Assembly (NCBI GenBank): GCA_002286855.1
Contig: NRSV01000117.1
Coordinates: forward strand, 1 to 52,230
From: Bipolaris cookei
Taxonomy: Eukaryota; Ascomycota; Dothideomycetes; Pleosporales; Pleosporaceae
Direction: 5' to 3'
DNA length: 52,230 nucleotides
Shown: piece after piece, positions 31,535-43,240 of the stretch
Numbering within the stretch: the first letter of the stretch is position 1
How the letters are laid out: the number at the start of each line of letters is the position of its first letter
The notes under the pieces: model-generated
Databases searched by the model: none
What the model was told of the DNA's origin: nothing
The model's input: the letters and a program-made list of their open reading frames with translations, nothing else
Position numbers and translations under genes: made by a program

Positions 31535-33584
31535 ATGGCTTCGCAAGCCTATCTAACCGACAAGGAAATTAGGCACTTCATTGACGATCTCGACCACGAC
31601 AAAGATGGCAACATTAGCTACCAGGAATTGGAACGAAAACTCGATCAGGTACACAAGGAGATAGCCCCAAAAGCCCAACCGCATAATCTTCATCACAAAT
31701 CTCGTGGCGATGAAGCTCGACATGAGTTTCTAAGGCACATCATTGGGACACGCGAGGACCACATCAAACGTGACGAATTCGCAAGGACCGTGAAAACATG
31801 GGAGATTCCTTCGCTTGAGCACGATCGTAAAGAAGCAAAAGATGAAGACGACTACCTGAAGCACATCTCGCTATATCGGCGAGCGCGAGCCTACTGGGCT
31901 GTCAAAGGGCCCGAGATCATTTTCCTCGCGCTTGTCCTCCTGCTAATGATCGGCTTCGGGGTTTGGCAATTCGTCAAATATCTCACTTTCGACCAGTACA
32001 CCCCTGCATTCGGATGGGGAGTCGTACTTTCAAAGACGTGCGCGGGCGTGCTATATCCGACCTTCTTCCTCCTCATTCTCTCCATGTCCAGGTGGCTATC
32101 GACATTCCTCCGGCGCTTCTACTTCATTTCGAGATTCATCAACTGGGACCTGTCCCAGTCATTCCATATCAAAATCTCCATCATCGCCCTGGTATTTGCG
32201 ACTTTACACGCTATTGGCCATCTTAGCGGCTCCTTCGTCTTTGGTAGTATGGCGAGTCGACAAGACGCAGTTGCCAACGTCTTCGGGCCAGATGCTGTAC
32301 CGCGCTCATATGCCAGCTATCTACGCTCTCTGCCAGGGTGGACCGGTCTTATGTCCCTTGGACTTTTCTATCTCTTGGCAATAATGAGTATGCCTCAGGT
32401 TCGAAAGTGGAGCTACGAGGTCTTTCAACTCGGCCATTTGCTCATGCTTCCCATTATTGGCTTCATGATGGCGCATGGTACTGCAGCCATTTTGCAGTGG
32501 CCCATGTTTGGATACTGGCTTGCCTTCCCCACACTAATGGTTCTCTTTGAACGCGTTTGGCGATTGGTTCTAAGCTTCCGCCCGATCACTGCTGACATTG
32601 AACTACTGGACGATGAGACTGTCGCTATCACAGCACAAGTTCCCAAGACTCGCCCTTGGGACTATAAGGCTGGTCAGTACGTCTTTGTGCAGGTTCCGCA
32701 ATTGTCCCGGTTCCAGTGGCATCCGTTTACGGTATCGACATGCATCAAGAACACCATGCAGGTTCACATCAAGGCCGATGGCGACTGGACAAATCAACTC
32801 CGTGATCTGGCTAAGCAAGGAGGTCAGCAAAGTATTAAGATAGGATTAGATGGTCCATTTGGTGCACCTGCGCAACGATTCTATGATTTTGAGTATAGCA
32901 TGGTCTTTGGGTAGGCTGAATATGCTACATATTTACGCGACCCAAATGCTAACACCCTACAGTGCTGGTATCGGCGTGACACCCTTTTCCGGAGTACTGA
33001 CCGATCTGCAACAGCATGAACTCGAACGAGTCAAGTCTAGGGAAACCTCGGCTGAGCTCTCCGACGACATTCGTCAGCAATCATCACCTTACACCAATCA
33101 TCGCCGAGTCGACTTTCACTGGATGGTCCGCGATAAGAACAACCTGCTCTGGTTCTCTGACCTCTTGAACGAAGTCTTTCGGACGGGGCCTAAAGCCCCA
33201 GACCTTGACATCCGCATCAACACGTACGTGACACAGAAGCGCAAGCAAATCTCTCAACATGTCTTCAGGTGGTTATTGGAAAAACATCGCACACCAGAAT
33301 ATCCCCAGTCGCCTGTCACTGGCCTTGTCAACCCTACTCATTTTGGACGGCCAGACATCCGCGGCATCATGGAGCGACACTATGATGATATGAGCAAAGT
33401 GCTAGCAGAAGGACTGGATGACAAGAACCGTGGCAGAAACGATGAAGTCAAGGTTGGAGTCTTTTTCTGCGGCCCTCCAGTGATTGGTCAGCAGATTGCG
33501 GATCAGTGCAGCATGCTGAGTGCGAGGGCGCGCAACGAGGGTAGAAAGATTGAGTATCGATTCATGATCGAGGTCTTTGGTTAG
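31535..33584 (+). CDS. noxC: NADPH oxidase with N-terminal EF-hand (NoxC type)
   Basis: There are two exons, 31535-32910 and 32963-33584. The 52-bp intron has a TGCTAAC branch site. The product is 665 residues, with the start chosen at M-A-S-Q-A-Y. A canonical EF-hand loop (D20-H-D-K-D-G-N-I-S-Y-Q-E31) suggests direct calcium control. Six membrane segments cover about 127-350. The haem-binding His pairs are H211/H225 and H301/H314. HPFTVST (396-402) binds FAD. Splicing creates GAGIGVTPF, which with FFCGPP binds NADPH. The C-terminus ends EVFG rather than the usual ENF. The enzyme passes electrons from NADPH across a membrane to O2, giving superoxide for signalling in hyphal development. EF-hand Nox forms are a distinct fungal class. 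Confidence 0.85.
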
Positions 33585-34004
33585 ATTATATAATTTGGAA
33601 ATATCGAAATACCTGTTCAAGATTCTTGAGTACATAAACTTAAAGGGAGATTCCGATTTCCCATTATTTAAGAAAGCAATATTCCACTAGACAAAAGAGG
33701 TGAAAACGATGTTACCTGTCTTTCGACTTGGAGTGCAGGACACGTGCGCTAGCGCTACTAACTCCGCAGCATTAACGCCGACGTGTCGGAACCAACCTCC
33801 ACGGCTGCATTCATGATCTAGACACATTCTTCGCAACCACGAACCACCCCAACCTTTTCGCACTACAACCTTCCCAAAAGATACTCCCTCGACCCCGATC
33901 ACTTTATAACTCCCTGATTTTCCCTCGCTCCCCTCGCTTCACCTCATCCTCAACCCCGCCGCCCCTCTCCCACGCGCATTAAACCACCCCTCCTCTCCAC
34001 AACT
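33585..34004. other. Intergenic between NoxC and Ubc7 genes
   Basis: 3' flank of the NoxC gene, then a strongly C-rich, CT-rich leader (33890-34004) typical of highly expressed fungal genes. Confidence 0.45.
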
Positions 34005-34749
34005 ATGGCCTCCACAGCCGCCAAACGCCTCTTCAAAGAGTACCGCGCACTCTCCAATGACCCCCCCGAAGGCATCACTGCAGGCCCCGTCAATGAAGAC
34101 GACATGTTCATCTGGGAAGCGCTGATCCAAGGCCCCGAAGGCACTCCCTTTGAAGGCGGCGTATTCCCCGCTGAGTTGCGGTTTCCCAAGGACTATCCGC
34201 TTGCGCCGCCCAAGATGAAGTTTATTACGGATATGTGGCATCCGAATGGTACGGAAAAGACACACACATACACACACACATACATACACACACACATACA
34301 TACACACACACATACATACACACACACACACACATACATACACACACACACACACACACATATATACATACATACATACATACACACACACATATGCTAC
34401 CCTTTTTTCTGTTCTCTTTTTGGAGTCTAGGACATGTTTTGGGGAAGGTGAGGGATAAGAATAAAGGGAAGAGAAAACTGACTTGTTTGAAACAGTATAT
34501 CCCAATGGCGAAGTCTGCATTTCGATTTTGCACGCGCCGGGCGAAGATCCCATGCAGTACGAGCAAGCGTCGGAGCGGTGGTCGCCGATACAGAGCGTGG
34601 AGAAGATACTGATTAGTGTTATGAGTATGTTGGCGGAGCCGAATGATGAGAGTCCAGCGAATGTGGATGCGGCGCGCATGTGGAGGGAGAAGAGGCAGGA
34701 GTATGAGAATATTGTGAGGGCGAATGTGCGGAAGAGTTTGGGTTTGTGA
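34005..34749 (+). CDS. ubc7: Ubiquitin-conjugating enzyme E2, Ubc7/UBE2G2 type
   Basis: There are two exons, 34005-34248 and 34496-34749, giving 165 residues, the same as human UBE2G2. The UBC fold is complete. The catalytic Cys is C89 in NGEVCISILH. It is followed by the Ubc7-specific acidic loop (HAPGEDPMQYEQASERWSP). The HPN motif lies at the end of exon 1 (M-W-H-P-N). Ubc7 works with Hrd1/Doa10-type ligases in ER-associated degradation. The 247-bp intron is unusually long because it contains a CA/TACA microsatellite, but its ends (GTACGG...ACAG) and the ACTGAC branch site are normal. Confidence 0.93.
34259..34393. repeat. Intronic (CA)n/(TACA)n microsatellite
   Basis: About 135 bp of mixed ACACAC and ACATAC units inside the intron of the Ubc7 gene. 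It accounts for most of the extra intron length and is likely to vary between strains. Confidence 0.9.
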
Positions 34750-34971
34750 GGTGGATTATAGACCGAACGTGGTATGTTTATAGATCACAGGTTACAAATA
34801 CATGCCCTTGTCGAGTTAGGTTAAATGTCATCATCTTCAATTTATTCGCGTATTGTGTAGTTAATAATTTATGTAAAGCCTTGCTTTAACAAATTAACAA
34901 TAATAACGCCGTGTCGTGCTTCCCAAGCCCATTAAGTATTCTCGCTTCTCTCGTCATAATCTCATAATCGT

Positions 34972-36275
34972 TCAAACAATCTCCAAATCAAACGCCTCGC
35001 CATAGCCGTTATAGCACACACCCCGGTAGTTCCATGTCGGACACTTCTCCTGCACATTACCACTTCGGTCTGTAGCGCGACTGTAAATCGTAACACCCTT
35101 GCCCTTGTCGATCTTGACTCTTGCTTTCCATAGTGCCCACGCCCACTTGAGCTCCACGTTTTTGGCATCTTCACCCTCGTACTCATTAATCAGATCGGCC
35201 TCCTCCCATGACTGTCCATCATCCACGCTAACCTCCACTTTGGCAATGGGACCGTCTGCTCCACTGGGTAATGCGTAGCCCTTGACTTCGATTGTTTCAT
35301 CTGCATCTCGTTGCACGGTAGTTCCGGACTTTGGAACACCGATGACGCTGTTGACTGGCATTTCCTCGATCGAACTCACTTTACCCCACCATTCTTTTGC
35401 CTTTTCCTTGGTATCTGCCTCAGGAGGAAGAATCTTGTAGTCTTGCTGCTGGTAATAATTCTGGCTCTCGCACATTTGAACGGATATCTGATCGAGCCAC
35501 TTGACGCACCTGGCGCCAGCAATACCGGGAGTGACAACGCGAACAGGGGCGCCACGGTTTGGCGTGAGTGGCTTGCCGTTCATCTCAAGAGCAATCATAA
35601 TCGCATTTTCTGGATTCATCGCCCGTGAAAGCGGGATACTGGCGCCGTAATAGCTGTCGTCTTGTGTGGTGGTCTGGAAGCAAGAAAAGGCGACATGGGC
35701 TTCGCCTATCTTTCCCTCTTCAATCTTTACACCGGCCTTGTTCAGGACGTCCTTTAGGAGAGGACCGCTCCACTTGCAATTCATCACTGCGCCATCATAC
35801 CAGTCTATGCCGCAGACTTCCTTTAGTTTCGTTCGCATGGTATGGCGACGGTTCCCAGCACACTGCAGCGCACTAACAACATGGTGCTGTGGAAGTGCCT
35901 GGAGATCTGCAATTGAAAGCGAAATCTCATTGTTTACGAGCCCGGTAACAGCTACTCGGTGCGTATCAATGTCGATGTACGGAATCGGCCCATGGTTACG
36001 ATCGTAACCGTCTTGTGTGATGAAACTAGATCCACCATTAGCCCCGGATTCACTTTGCTCCGCTGCGTTGGAGGCTATATATACCTCCCGACGAGCTTGT
36101 CAAGCTCCGGCTCGCGATTTAGCGGCTTTTCGACCGAGTATACAAGCTATGACATCAGAGTCAGCCCTACGCTTCGTATAGAGACCAAAAACCCAGTCTG
36201 GCATTCAAACTAGGTAACATAGTCTGCCGTTTTGGGCAAATTTGATGGCAAAAATGGGGCGTGTACCTGAACCAT
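34972..36275 (-). CDS. Sulfite oxidase / molybdopterin-binding oxidoreductase
   Basis: There are three exons on the minus strand: 36275-36267 (only M-V-Q), 36146-36085 and 36025-34972. The introns are 120 and 59 bp, giving 374 residues. The molybdenum ligand is C79 in ALQCAGNRRHTM. Other marks are YDRNHGPIPY, GIDWYDGAVMNCKW, GAPVRVVTPG and the C-terminal dimerisation domain ending NYRGVCYNGYGEAF. There is no cytochrome b5 domain, as usual in fungi. The enzyme oxidises sulfite to sulfate. The very short first exon is the least certain part: an upstream frame from 36558 could supply a longer Arg-rich leader, but with this splice site it would be out of frame. Confidence 0.85.
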
Positions 36276-36669
36276 TGTGGTCGATTGTGGTATGGCGGCG
36301 ATGGCGTGATTGAGTGATGGAAGGCTTAGACGAAAAGCAGCGGGACCGCGCAGGTATAAGCGACGGCCGTGGGGGCGGGGTAACGGCGGCTTCGGCTTTT
36401 TGGCTGGAACCACGTGTTGGTGCAATGAGGCAGGTGCAGAGGCGGTGAACGGGTAGCAGCGGCGTGGGGACCTTGGTTGCTTGGGAAGACACAGGTTTGG
36501 GATGCAAAGGAAGTCGAAGATTTATTGAACCTGCACGATGTGCTTTGATCGGCGTCATGGCGCTTGAATGACAGTGGTTTTGGTGTTATCGGGGTCTACA
36601 CAGCTGTTCTAGTATTGGGTTTGCCCCGCCAGCTTTTGTAGGGTCACTGCGCAATCGCCGTTATTCACT

Positions 36670-36720
36670 TCGGGGATTAGCTAATTTCGGGGACTACGTC
36701 ACGTCGGGGACTACTCGAGA
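36670..36720 (+). repeat. Three TCGGGGA motifs at exact 17-bp spacing
   Basis: TCGGGGA starts at 36670, 36687 and 36704. The two right copies share TCGGGGACTAC. It is followed 16 bp later by a TATA-like run, so it looks like a promoter array. The binding protein is unknown; CCCC/GGGG-core elements are often stress-regulator sites in fungi. Confidence 0.5.
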
Positions 36721-37467
36721 ACCACGCTCAATAGTCCTATTATAATATCCACTCAACTCATGCGTTCTCTCGTCGTATACTCACTTATCAGTACACATTT
36801 CTTCTCCACCGCACTTCTCCACCACATCCCGATGACACGACCCTTTCTGTATATCGCCATTGGTTGAAGCCCCTCTCGCCAGCCGCACATGCATACATTC
36901 CTCTCCACCTTACGCACCAAACACATCTCGAGACTATCTGCATCAGGCCGATCAATTCTCTCCTCGTGCTTATTTCATTGGCTTTTGTGCTGTAAAGGGT
37001 CTGACCGCTATCTTGAGGCAGAACACCGATGCTTCCGCCGCCGATCAATCCGTATGTATGGATTTTATGAGATATTGCATTTCGCTGTCTTGTCCTCGAA
37101 CAACTTGTTATTCCGTTGGAAGACCCGCCGATCTTCGTATCTTTCTGTCTTTACACCTACGCAATTTGGCACGTACAAGCCATCGATGAAGGGAGGTGGC
37201 GATTCCGACCGAGCATCTTCATGGGCTGAGAAATCCTAATACTCCTGAATCTTCTGTTCGGGTAGGCCCTCATCATCCTTCGGTCCGATACTTTCCTTGC
37301 CATCACCTCTCATCAACCCTCTTTCCACGAACTTCCATCCCCCCCTCTCCTCTTATCCGCTCTCTCCTGCCGTTCCTTTTCCTCTTGTCCTCTTCCCCAC
37401 TCTCTTTCCCTTTCCAAAACTGTACACAAGATATCCTCTATATAGTCGATTCTGTACCGTAAATGTT

Positions 37468-37653
37468 CTACTGGACATGCATGCATCTTACATTTTTATT
37501 TGCTTCTTCTCTAGTAACCTCGCGAGTATTCATCGGACTATGGAGAGGATCTTTAGCTACGAGAGCTAACAATGATATCACCGCAATCAAAACAGTCATG
37601 AGTAGAATAGGAATTAGGATAAGAGCTATATCCTTGCAAAAGTACTCTCCCAT
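37468..37653 (-). CDS. Possible small single-pass membrane protein
   Basis: A 61-codon frame begins M-G-E-Y-F-C-K-D. It then has a long hydrophobic helix (IALILIPILLMTVLIAVIS, about 9-33) and a charged tail with TREVTREEANKN. The organisation (short polar head, one helix, acidic-basic tail) is more protein-like than chance, but there is no family match and no conserved motif. It could be a chance frame. Confidence 0.3.
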   Translation of the reverse strand: MGEYFCKDIALILIPILLMTVLIAVISLLALVAKDPLHSPMNTREVTREEANKNVRCMHVQ

Positions 37654-38308
37654 GATTTCGGTCTTGTCGAGCTGAACGTGTGTAGTTACTATACTAATTA
37701 TTTGACCAGGATTGCAAGGTCAATTTTCTTCAAGTGTAAGTGATACATATACCCTCTCATTGCCAACAGAAGCGGATGTATATACACGGGTGATACCAAA
37801 ATGATTCGTTTGCCGTTTGACCATGTTCGCTGGTTAAAAACTGGGAAGAGCAGCTACCACTAGGATATGCGAGGCAGTCGCATCCTACGCTCGTCGATTC
37901 GATCATGGAAGACCTTCTAGACACATCAAGCATCCTACGAATGATGAGCTAATCAGCATGATTGAAATTCGTTGGATTGGCTTGTAGCAAAACAGCTACG
38001 TTCATTCAACATGCTGCGTCTGGTTGAACACGACGTACTCTGCTAGCCAAACCAGCAATCTGCAAACGAGCAGTGATGATCTTACATTGGCACCTGAGTA
38101 TCACATTCGTAAACGTTTGTCAAACTAACAGCCCTTGGCTCAGTTGGGTCGAAAGGAGTCGAAGAAGGAATACCCATGGTCAAAATAGCCATATCAAGAT
38201 TTCAACGATAATTTACTCAATCTGTCCGGACGACACCCTCCGCGATCATCACATTTCCATCTTCAAGCCATCCACCTCCCCATCCGGGTCATCGACATCA
38301 GATGAGTG

Positions 38309-40392
38309 CTAATCTTCGACCTCGCTCTCTTCCAGAAATATCTTCTCAAAGCTCATATCGCCCCAATCAGCTTGCTTCATCGATTCAAGCAGAGCCATCG
38401 CCTCGAATTCATGATAGTTGTGCTGGATAGTATGCTGTGACAGTTCACATGGAGACTGGAACCCATTCCTGGCTTGGGGTATCGGCGACGCATGAGAATC
38501 AGGGTGGCCGACTTCGAAAAACTGGTTTCCAGAGTCAGAATAGCTAAGCGTCAAAGGTGTAGGCGGCGGCGTTGGATACGGCCCATTCCGTTCCCGATCT
38601 GACTTCTTGTAGATCACTTTCTCAGACTCATTTTGCAGCTGAGAAGATGGATAATTAGCTTTGATTGATAGAGTGGCTGCATTTGTTGAGATACTGGAAT
38701 GGCGCATCTCGCGTGTACGAAATTTGTCATTAGGCTTGTTGTCCTGTGCCGAATGAAGCACAGGATATGGTAGATTTGTAGGTGGTGACTCGACCTGGTT
38801 GTCAGCCATATCGGTCTGCTCTAGCTTTTGGCGCTTAAGCTGGATATCTAGGGCACTATGCATGCGATTTTCGCCGGGGTGGGTGGTGCTGTCTTCACGC
38901 GATGAATTCGTGCGCTTTCTTGGTGCTTTTTGGCCGATTTCTAACTCCAAAACATGTACGTCGTGCATCGAGACACCTGAGGCAGCGGATTCGGTGTAGC
39001 CCTTCCAATAGCAGCACTCGCTATCAGGATCGGGGCCGCGGTCCATCAGCTCAACCAGAGAATCCGGAGGAGAAGTAGGAACATGTCGACGACCATGCGA
39101 CTGAAGAGAGTTGGTGCTTTTGTGCGGTGGTATAACCAATGTCAGTGTAGTTGATGTTCCGTGGGTTTCCGTCACGGAGTCAACTTTTTGGGCGTTTGCC
39201 AGTTCAACTTTGATAGCGTACCGCGATATGCGTTCGAAACGCACGTTTCCCAGAAAGCGTGTGATGATTTTAGCTTGTATTATTGTCTCTAACACTGCTG
39301 CAGTATTGCCCTATAGTCAGTGGTTAGCAAAGCCAATGGAGTCGCCGTATCCTGGAGAGCTTCATCACACCTCCAACCTGTTTGGGGCCTGCATGTGGAA
39401 GAGCTCGGCCGTATAGTCCCATTTAGCCATGGAGGGAGATTTTGTCACAACATATTCGACATAATCGGGAAAGCTTCTGCATTCCGGTGTTCCAGGCTCT
39501 TGGAGGATCGGGCGACGGTAAGGGGCAATGATGTATTGACCTCCTGGCTCTATCTGAGTAGGAACAAGTTTGAAATCGAGGGCAGGAGGGTGCCAGGCTA
39601 TATTGGCAGTGACAGCGATCAGCGGAAAGGCAAGCCAATCAATTGAACAATTGACGGACAAGCATGGTCCAGCTGGGGTATTTTGAAAGCAGTCTTGCAT
39701 GGAGATATAGTTGTAGACAAAGCTATGAAGATCGCCAGAACCAAGCGACCAGGGGAGGTTTCGCATAGCAGATTGGTTCGTATGCTCTTCGCAGAAGGCA
39801 TCAATCATGTCACGAAGAAGACAAAAAACATCGATATTAATAAGGCATGCGTAATTGTCGGGAAAAGACTGGATGAGACAGGGAAGAAGGGAAACTTGGT
39901 CGACATGATCTAGATCAGACTTAGTAGAGGTTACAGGAAGGTAGAGAACCTGCCAATGCAATGGAGCCAAGCTCATTTCCATTTTCAGACCCAGTATAGA
40001 GTAGACGGGATATTCCCAAGAGTACGTCATCACCTTTGCGTTTGCTTAATTGAATAATGGCAGTGCGTCGTAAGCGTTCTTCGATCCGCGAGACTAAGCA
40101 CTGATGGAACAAGCACTCCCAGAGCGCAAGCTCTCGAGCTTGCGTGTAAGACATGGCCTTCCAGCAAGATATAGTATCGAGATGACTAACAGCTGTTCCT
40201 GATCAGCACCATGAATCCCGTGATACAATCTGCCACAAGTAAGATATGCACACCTTGCTGCGTGACTTTTGACTTCCGTAGTCCTGGTTGGTACATCCTG
40301 TAAGGTGGTGCGTTGGAATTTGCAGCGAGACCGTGCATCTCCACCTCAAAAGTCACTTGGGCCAAGAGGGCTACTATATGCGGGCTTGCCAT
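38309..40392 (-). CDS. Uncharacterised 628-residue protein
   Basis: There are four exons on the minus strand: 40392-40254, 40192-40026, 39949-39371 and 39310-38309. The introns are 61, 76 and 60 bp and all keep the frame. No family is recognised. The N-terminal half is well structured, with several Trp and aromatic blocks (W-K-A-M-S-Y-T-Q-A-R-E-L-A-L-W-E, D-Y-V-E-Y-V-V-T-K). The C-terminal half (about 360-628) is Ser/Pro/charged and probably disordered. It has a basic KRQK-type nuclear-localisation candidate, P-T-P-P-P-T-P near residue 530, and an acidic end (FLEESEVED). This layout suggests a nuclear regulatory protein, but that is only inference. There is no signal peptide or membrane helix. 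Confidence 0.65.
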
Positions 40393-40762
40393 GGTCGTCG
40401 TAACTGGCGATGGATGAGCATGGCTGTCAGCGCCGACACTCGGGTGCAGCGGCGACTAGGGAAGTCAGTAATGCTAGCAAGGCGGGGTTGATATGCTCAC
40501 AAGAGGTTCGGTAGACATGCTTTATTGCTACGAATCAATAGATGCGCGGGAACAATGCGGTGATCTGAAGATGGGAAACTGGTTCGGGAACGGTAGTGCT
40601 GGTGGTCTAGGATCGTGCAGACGTTGGAACTCCTTACGGGTGGGCGGCCATGAGTGCCTTCCACTTGTATTGACTGACGCACAGGTAGCGCTCGTAACAG
40701 CAATTGAATGCAGATGGCACCTTCCCATCTTATAGTGCGGTGCATGTAGCACGCTGACCCGT
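40393..40762. other. Short intergenic between uncharacterised gene and mitochondrial kinase
   Basis: 5' flank of the uncharacterised gene and 3' flank of the kinase gene. Nothing distinctive is seen. Confidence 0.4.
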
Positions 40763-42358
40763 CTATATGGCGTCCATGGAAGCGCGCGTGGTGAGGCGTT
40801 CGTTCTTGTTACCCAGTTTGGATATCTGAAGAAAGGCGTCGACTCCATAGCCTTCAAGGCTATGTATTTCTAAACTTCCAGCCCAATATTCTAAAGACAG
40901 TCAGAGACATCGCAGTTAGCCTGTTGTCATTTGCTTACCTGCATACAGCCGCGACATTGGAAGCCCGATGCCGAGACGGAGATCTGGCGCACGACTGGTA
41001 AGCGAAGATAAAGAGCCGATGTGGTGACCCGAGTCGCCATATTTTGATCGGGTGTCTTGCTTTTGTTGTATCTCTGCGGCAGACTCAGCGCCAGGCACTT
41101 GCAATTCCTGCAGCGTACCGAGGAGCTTTGGTACCCTCGCCAAATTCTCCATTCGCTTCTCGCGTCGGGGTCCTTTGCTGAAGCTCCACAAATATGGCAG
41201 GACCTCATTCGGGATACCACCGCCTTGGTCAGAGATGCGGATGATGACGTGCTGCGAAGTCTCGCATATCAAGACTTCAATGGGTGGGAGTTTGGTGCCT
41301 TTGGATTTGGGCTGTTCAATGATGGCCTGGATCGAGTTACGCAGCAATTCGCCGATGATGTACTCGAGATGGCTCAAGATGTACGGAAACGTTGCGTCCA
41401 CATGGCCGTAGACTTTAATTTCGGGAATTGCAACATCGAGGCCATAAGTGCGTCTTATCAGTTCCCGCATAGTCTTTCCGCAGTCTTCGACAATTTCCTT
41501 GGCGTTGCATCGCAGAAAAATCTCGCCAACGGCTTCTTGATCATGTGGAGGATGCTTGGCCTGGGGGAAGTGCCAGGGCGAGTTGAAGGTTTCGGTGAGA
41601 GCAAGGTGTTGTTCTGCAATGACTCTGCGAGATATGCGCTGATTTGCGTCAGTATAGTTCAAGTGCGCGTGTGAGGGTAAAATCATACGGAGCGCAGCAT
41701 GGTCGTCATGAACTTGTCGGTTTCCTCTGGCTTGATGAGGCCTCGCACCTCCAAGACACCTGTTGCAAGGCGGGGTATGACAGTCGCGTGCTCGGTCAAC
41801 GTCTCCTCGAGGACCTTGCAATACTTGTCATTGTCTTGCAGCGAGCGTATTTCGGGTATGCGACGAAAGCGCTCAAAGGCGCGCAAGTAGGATTCGTAGA
41901 CATGGGCAAGATGGGGATTGGCGACGACGACGTAGGGCAGGGTTTGGATATCGCGAAGACGATGGGCGAGCCTGCACCGAGTCAGCAGGATGCTCTGGCA
42001 CGCAGGGGGCCATGGTACTACCTGGTGGGAAGCTCTAGTCTGCAGTAGTTGGCCGAGTCGAGCAGACGAGACTCGGTGAGGGTTCTTCCGAAGAAAGTCA
42101 ACTGGCGCAAGCTTATGGGCCTGGCTTCACGCTGCACCCATCTGTACTCGGGCATCAGCTCTGGTGGCCGTGGAGCATGAGTTGCTGGTACGCAGCTTAC
42201 TCGTCGAGGGCCGAAGACGGTCTCCATGCGGGCGCAACGGCTGCAGCATGCTGAGAGCGGGCTTGGGGTTGGGCAAGGGAAACTGGGCGAGGGATTCTTC
42301 GCAAGCCATTGGAGGAGCGCCGCACAACTGGTGCGAGACGGTGTTTTCCTATAACCAT
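40763..42358 (-). CDS. Mitochondrial pyruvate/branched-chain 2-oxoacid dehydrogenase kinase (PDK/BCKDK family)
   Basis: There are five exons on the minus strand: 42358-42201, 42141-42022, 41971-41689, 41638-40939 and 40890-40763. The introns are 48-59 bp and all phases fit, giving 462 residues. The first about 50 residues are Arg/Ala/Ser-rich, a mitochondrial presequence. The N-terminal regulatory bundle starts with REARPISLRQLTFFGR. The GHKL ATPase domain follows: N-box GELLRNSIQAIIE, G1 ISDQGGGIP, and G2 GIGLPMSRLYAEYWAGSLE, which is formed across the last intron. The enzyme phosphorylates the E1 subunit and shuts the dehydrogenase complex. Which complex it acts on cannot be told. It is divergent from the deubiquitinase gene, with 0.9 kb between the starts. 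Confidence 0.92.
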
Positions 42359-43240
42359 AGCTGCTGAGTCTCAGAGGCAAGTGTTTGGGTTACGAGGGTC
42401 TGCTGGCACTGCACCTGGACACGGGCACATGTGACATTGAGCTCCGCACTCGGACGCACCACTGCTTTGGACGAGCGAACCTCAACACCTGCGTCTCTTT
42501 TGACCAGGCCAAAGAGCAGGCAGTTTACAGAAGACGCGTCGTCAGCGGATGCAGGGGGCGCAATTCTACAGCAGAAGGTATCCTGGGAGTCTTGCAAGCG
42601 TCAACGGTGGCCGGGGGGCATGGCATGATGTCTTGCCAGCCTCGGACGGGACGAGAAACTGACGAATGACGTCGTGGGCGAGGTGCTCTCCGCCATCCAT
42701 GAGCGCCAAGACTGCACCACACTTGCAGACAAGAGAGGCTGGCTGGTGGTCGGCTTGCAAGTCCTGTTCCCCCCCGGCTTCTGCCTTTGTGTGCCGCAGA
42801 CTGCCCTCTCCTAAGCCCTCCCGCGTACACTGCGTCCTCCGACCCCTACATACATAATTTTTTATTTTTTGGGACCGTGGCAGGAGGATAATCCCATCGC
42901 CACATCTCCACAGCCGCCACCTTTTAGCGAGACGGCCATCCTTGCCCGTGTGTCGCTCGCGCGCATCTGCATCCGCCCGCCTGCAACTTCGTTCCTTTCA
43001 GACTGAGACGGCGACTGGCGCGCAGCTTCCCTCGGCCACCAACCCTGCGTTGAGCGCACACCATCGTGCCTTCCCGCCCGCCATCTGCCCCGGAAGCTCC
43101 TTCTCTGCCGGCTTCCTGCTTCCTGCTTCCTGCTTCCTGCTTCCTGCCGCTGCCGCCGCTGCTGCTGTTGCTGCCTGTCTGTCCTCGCCGCCGCCACCAC
43201 TACCACTACCTCCCGCTGCTGCCGGGCCCGAGCAGACACC
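42359..43240. other. Divergent promoter region, kinase / deubiquitinase
   Basis: An 882-bp region between two divergent starts. A frame at 42385-42669 shows no domain. The right end is a CT-rich leader with a five-fold 7-bp repeat. Confidence 0.4.
43111..43145 (+). repeat. (GCTTCCT)5 tandem repeat in the deubiquitinase leader
   Basis: Five perfect 7-bp units end 95 bp before the ATG, inside a pyrimidine-rich leader. Confidence 0.85.

Larger units (their letters stand above)
36276..38308. other. Two-kilobase region with only weak gene signals
   Basis: It holds the 5' flank of the sulfite oxidase gene, a 17-bp-period triple motif at 36670-36720, a TATA-like TATTATAATA near 36736, and a CT-rich leader. 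The leader ends at an ATG (36833) that could open a small spliced gene up to about 37240, but no splice pattern is convincing. A small membrane-protein frame at 37468-37653 is listed separately. Confidence 0.35.

Noticed and set aside
34259..34393. CRISPR-like or telomere-like repeat array
   Set aside because: It is a simple CA/TACA microsatellite without spacers or TTAGGG units.
33939..34679. 246-codon minus-strand frame through the Ubc7 gene with Cys-Val repeats
   Set aside because: The repeats come from translating the CA microsatellite in the intron; the plus strand encodes a textbook E2 enzyme.
38120..38165. tRNA-like stretch
   Set aside because: No T-loop GGTTCGAATCC-type sequence and no cloverleaf could be drawn; no tRNA was found elsewhere in the window either.
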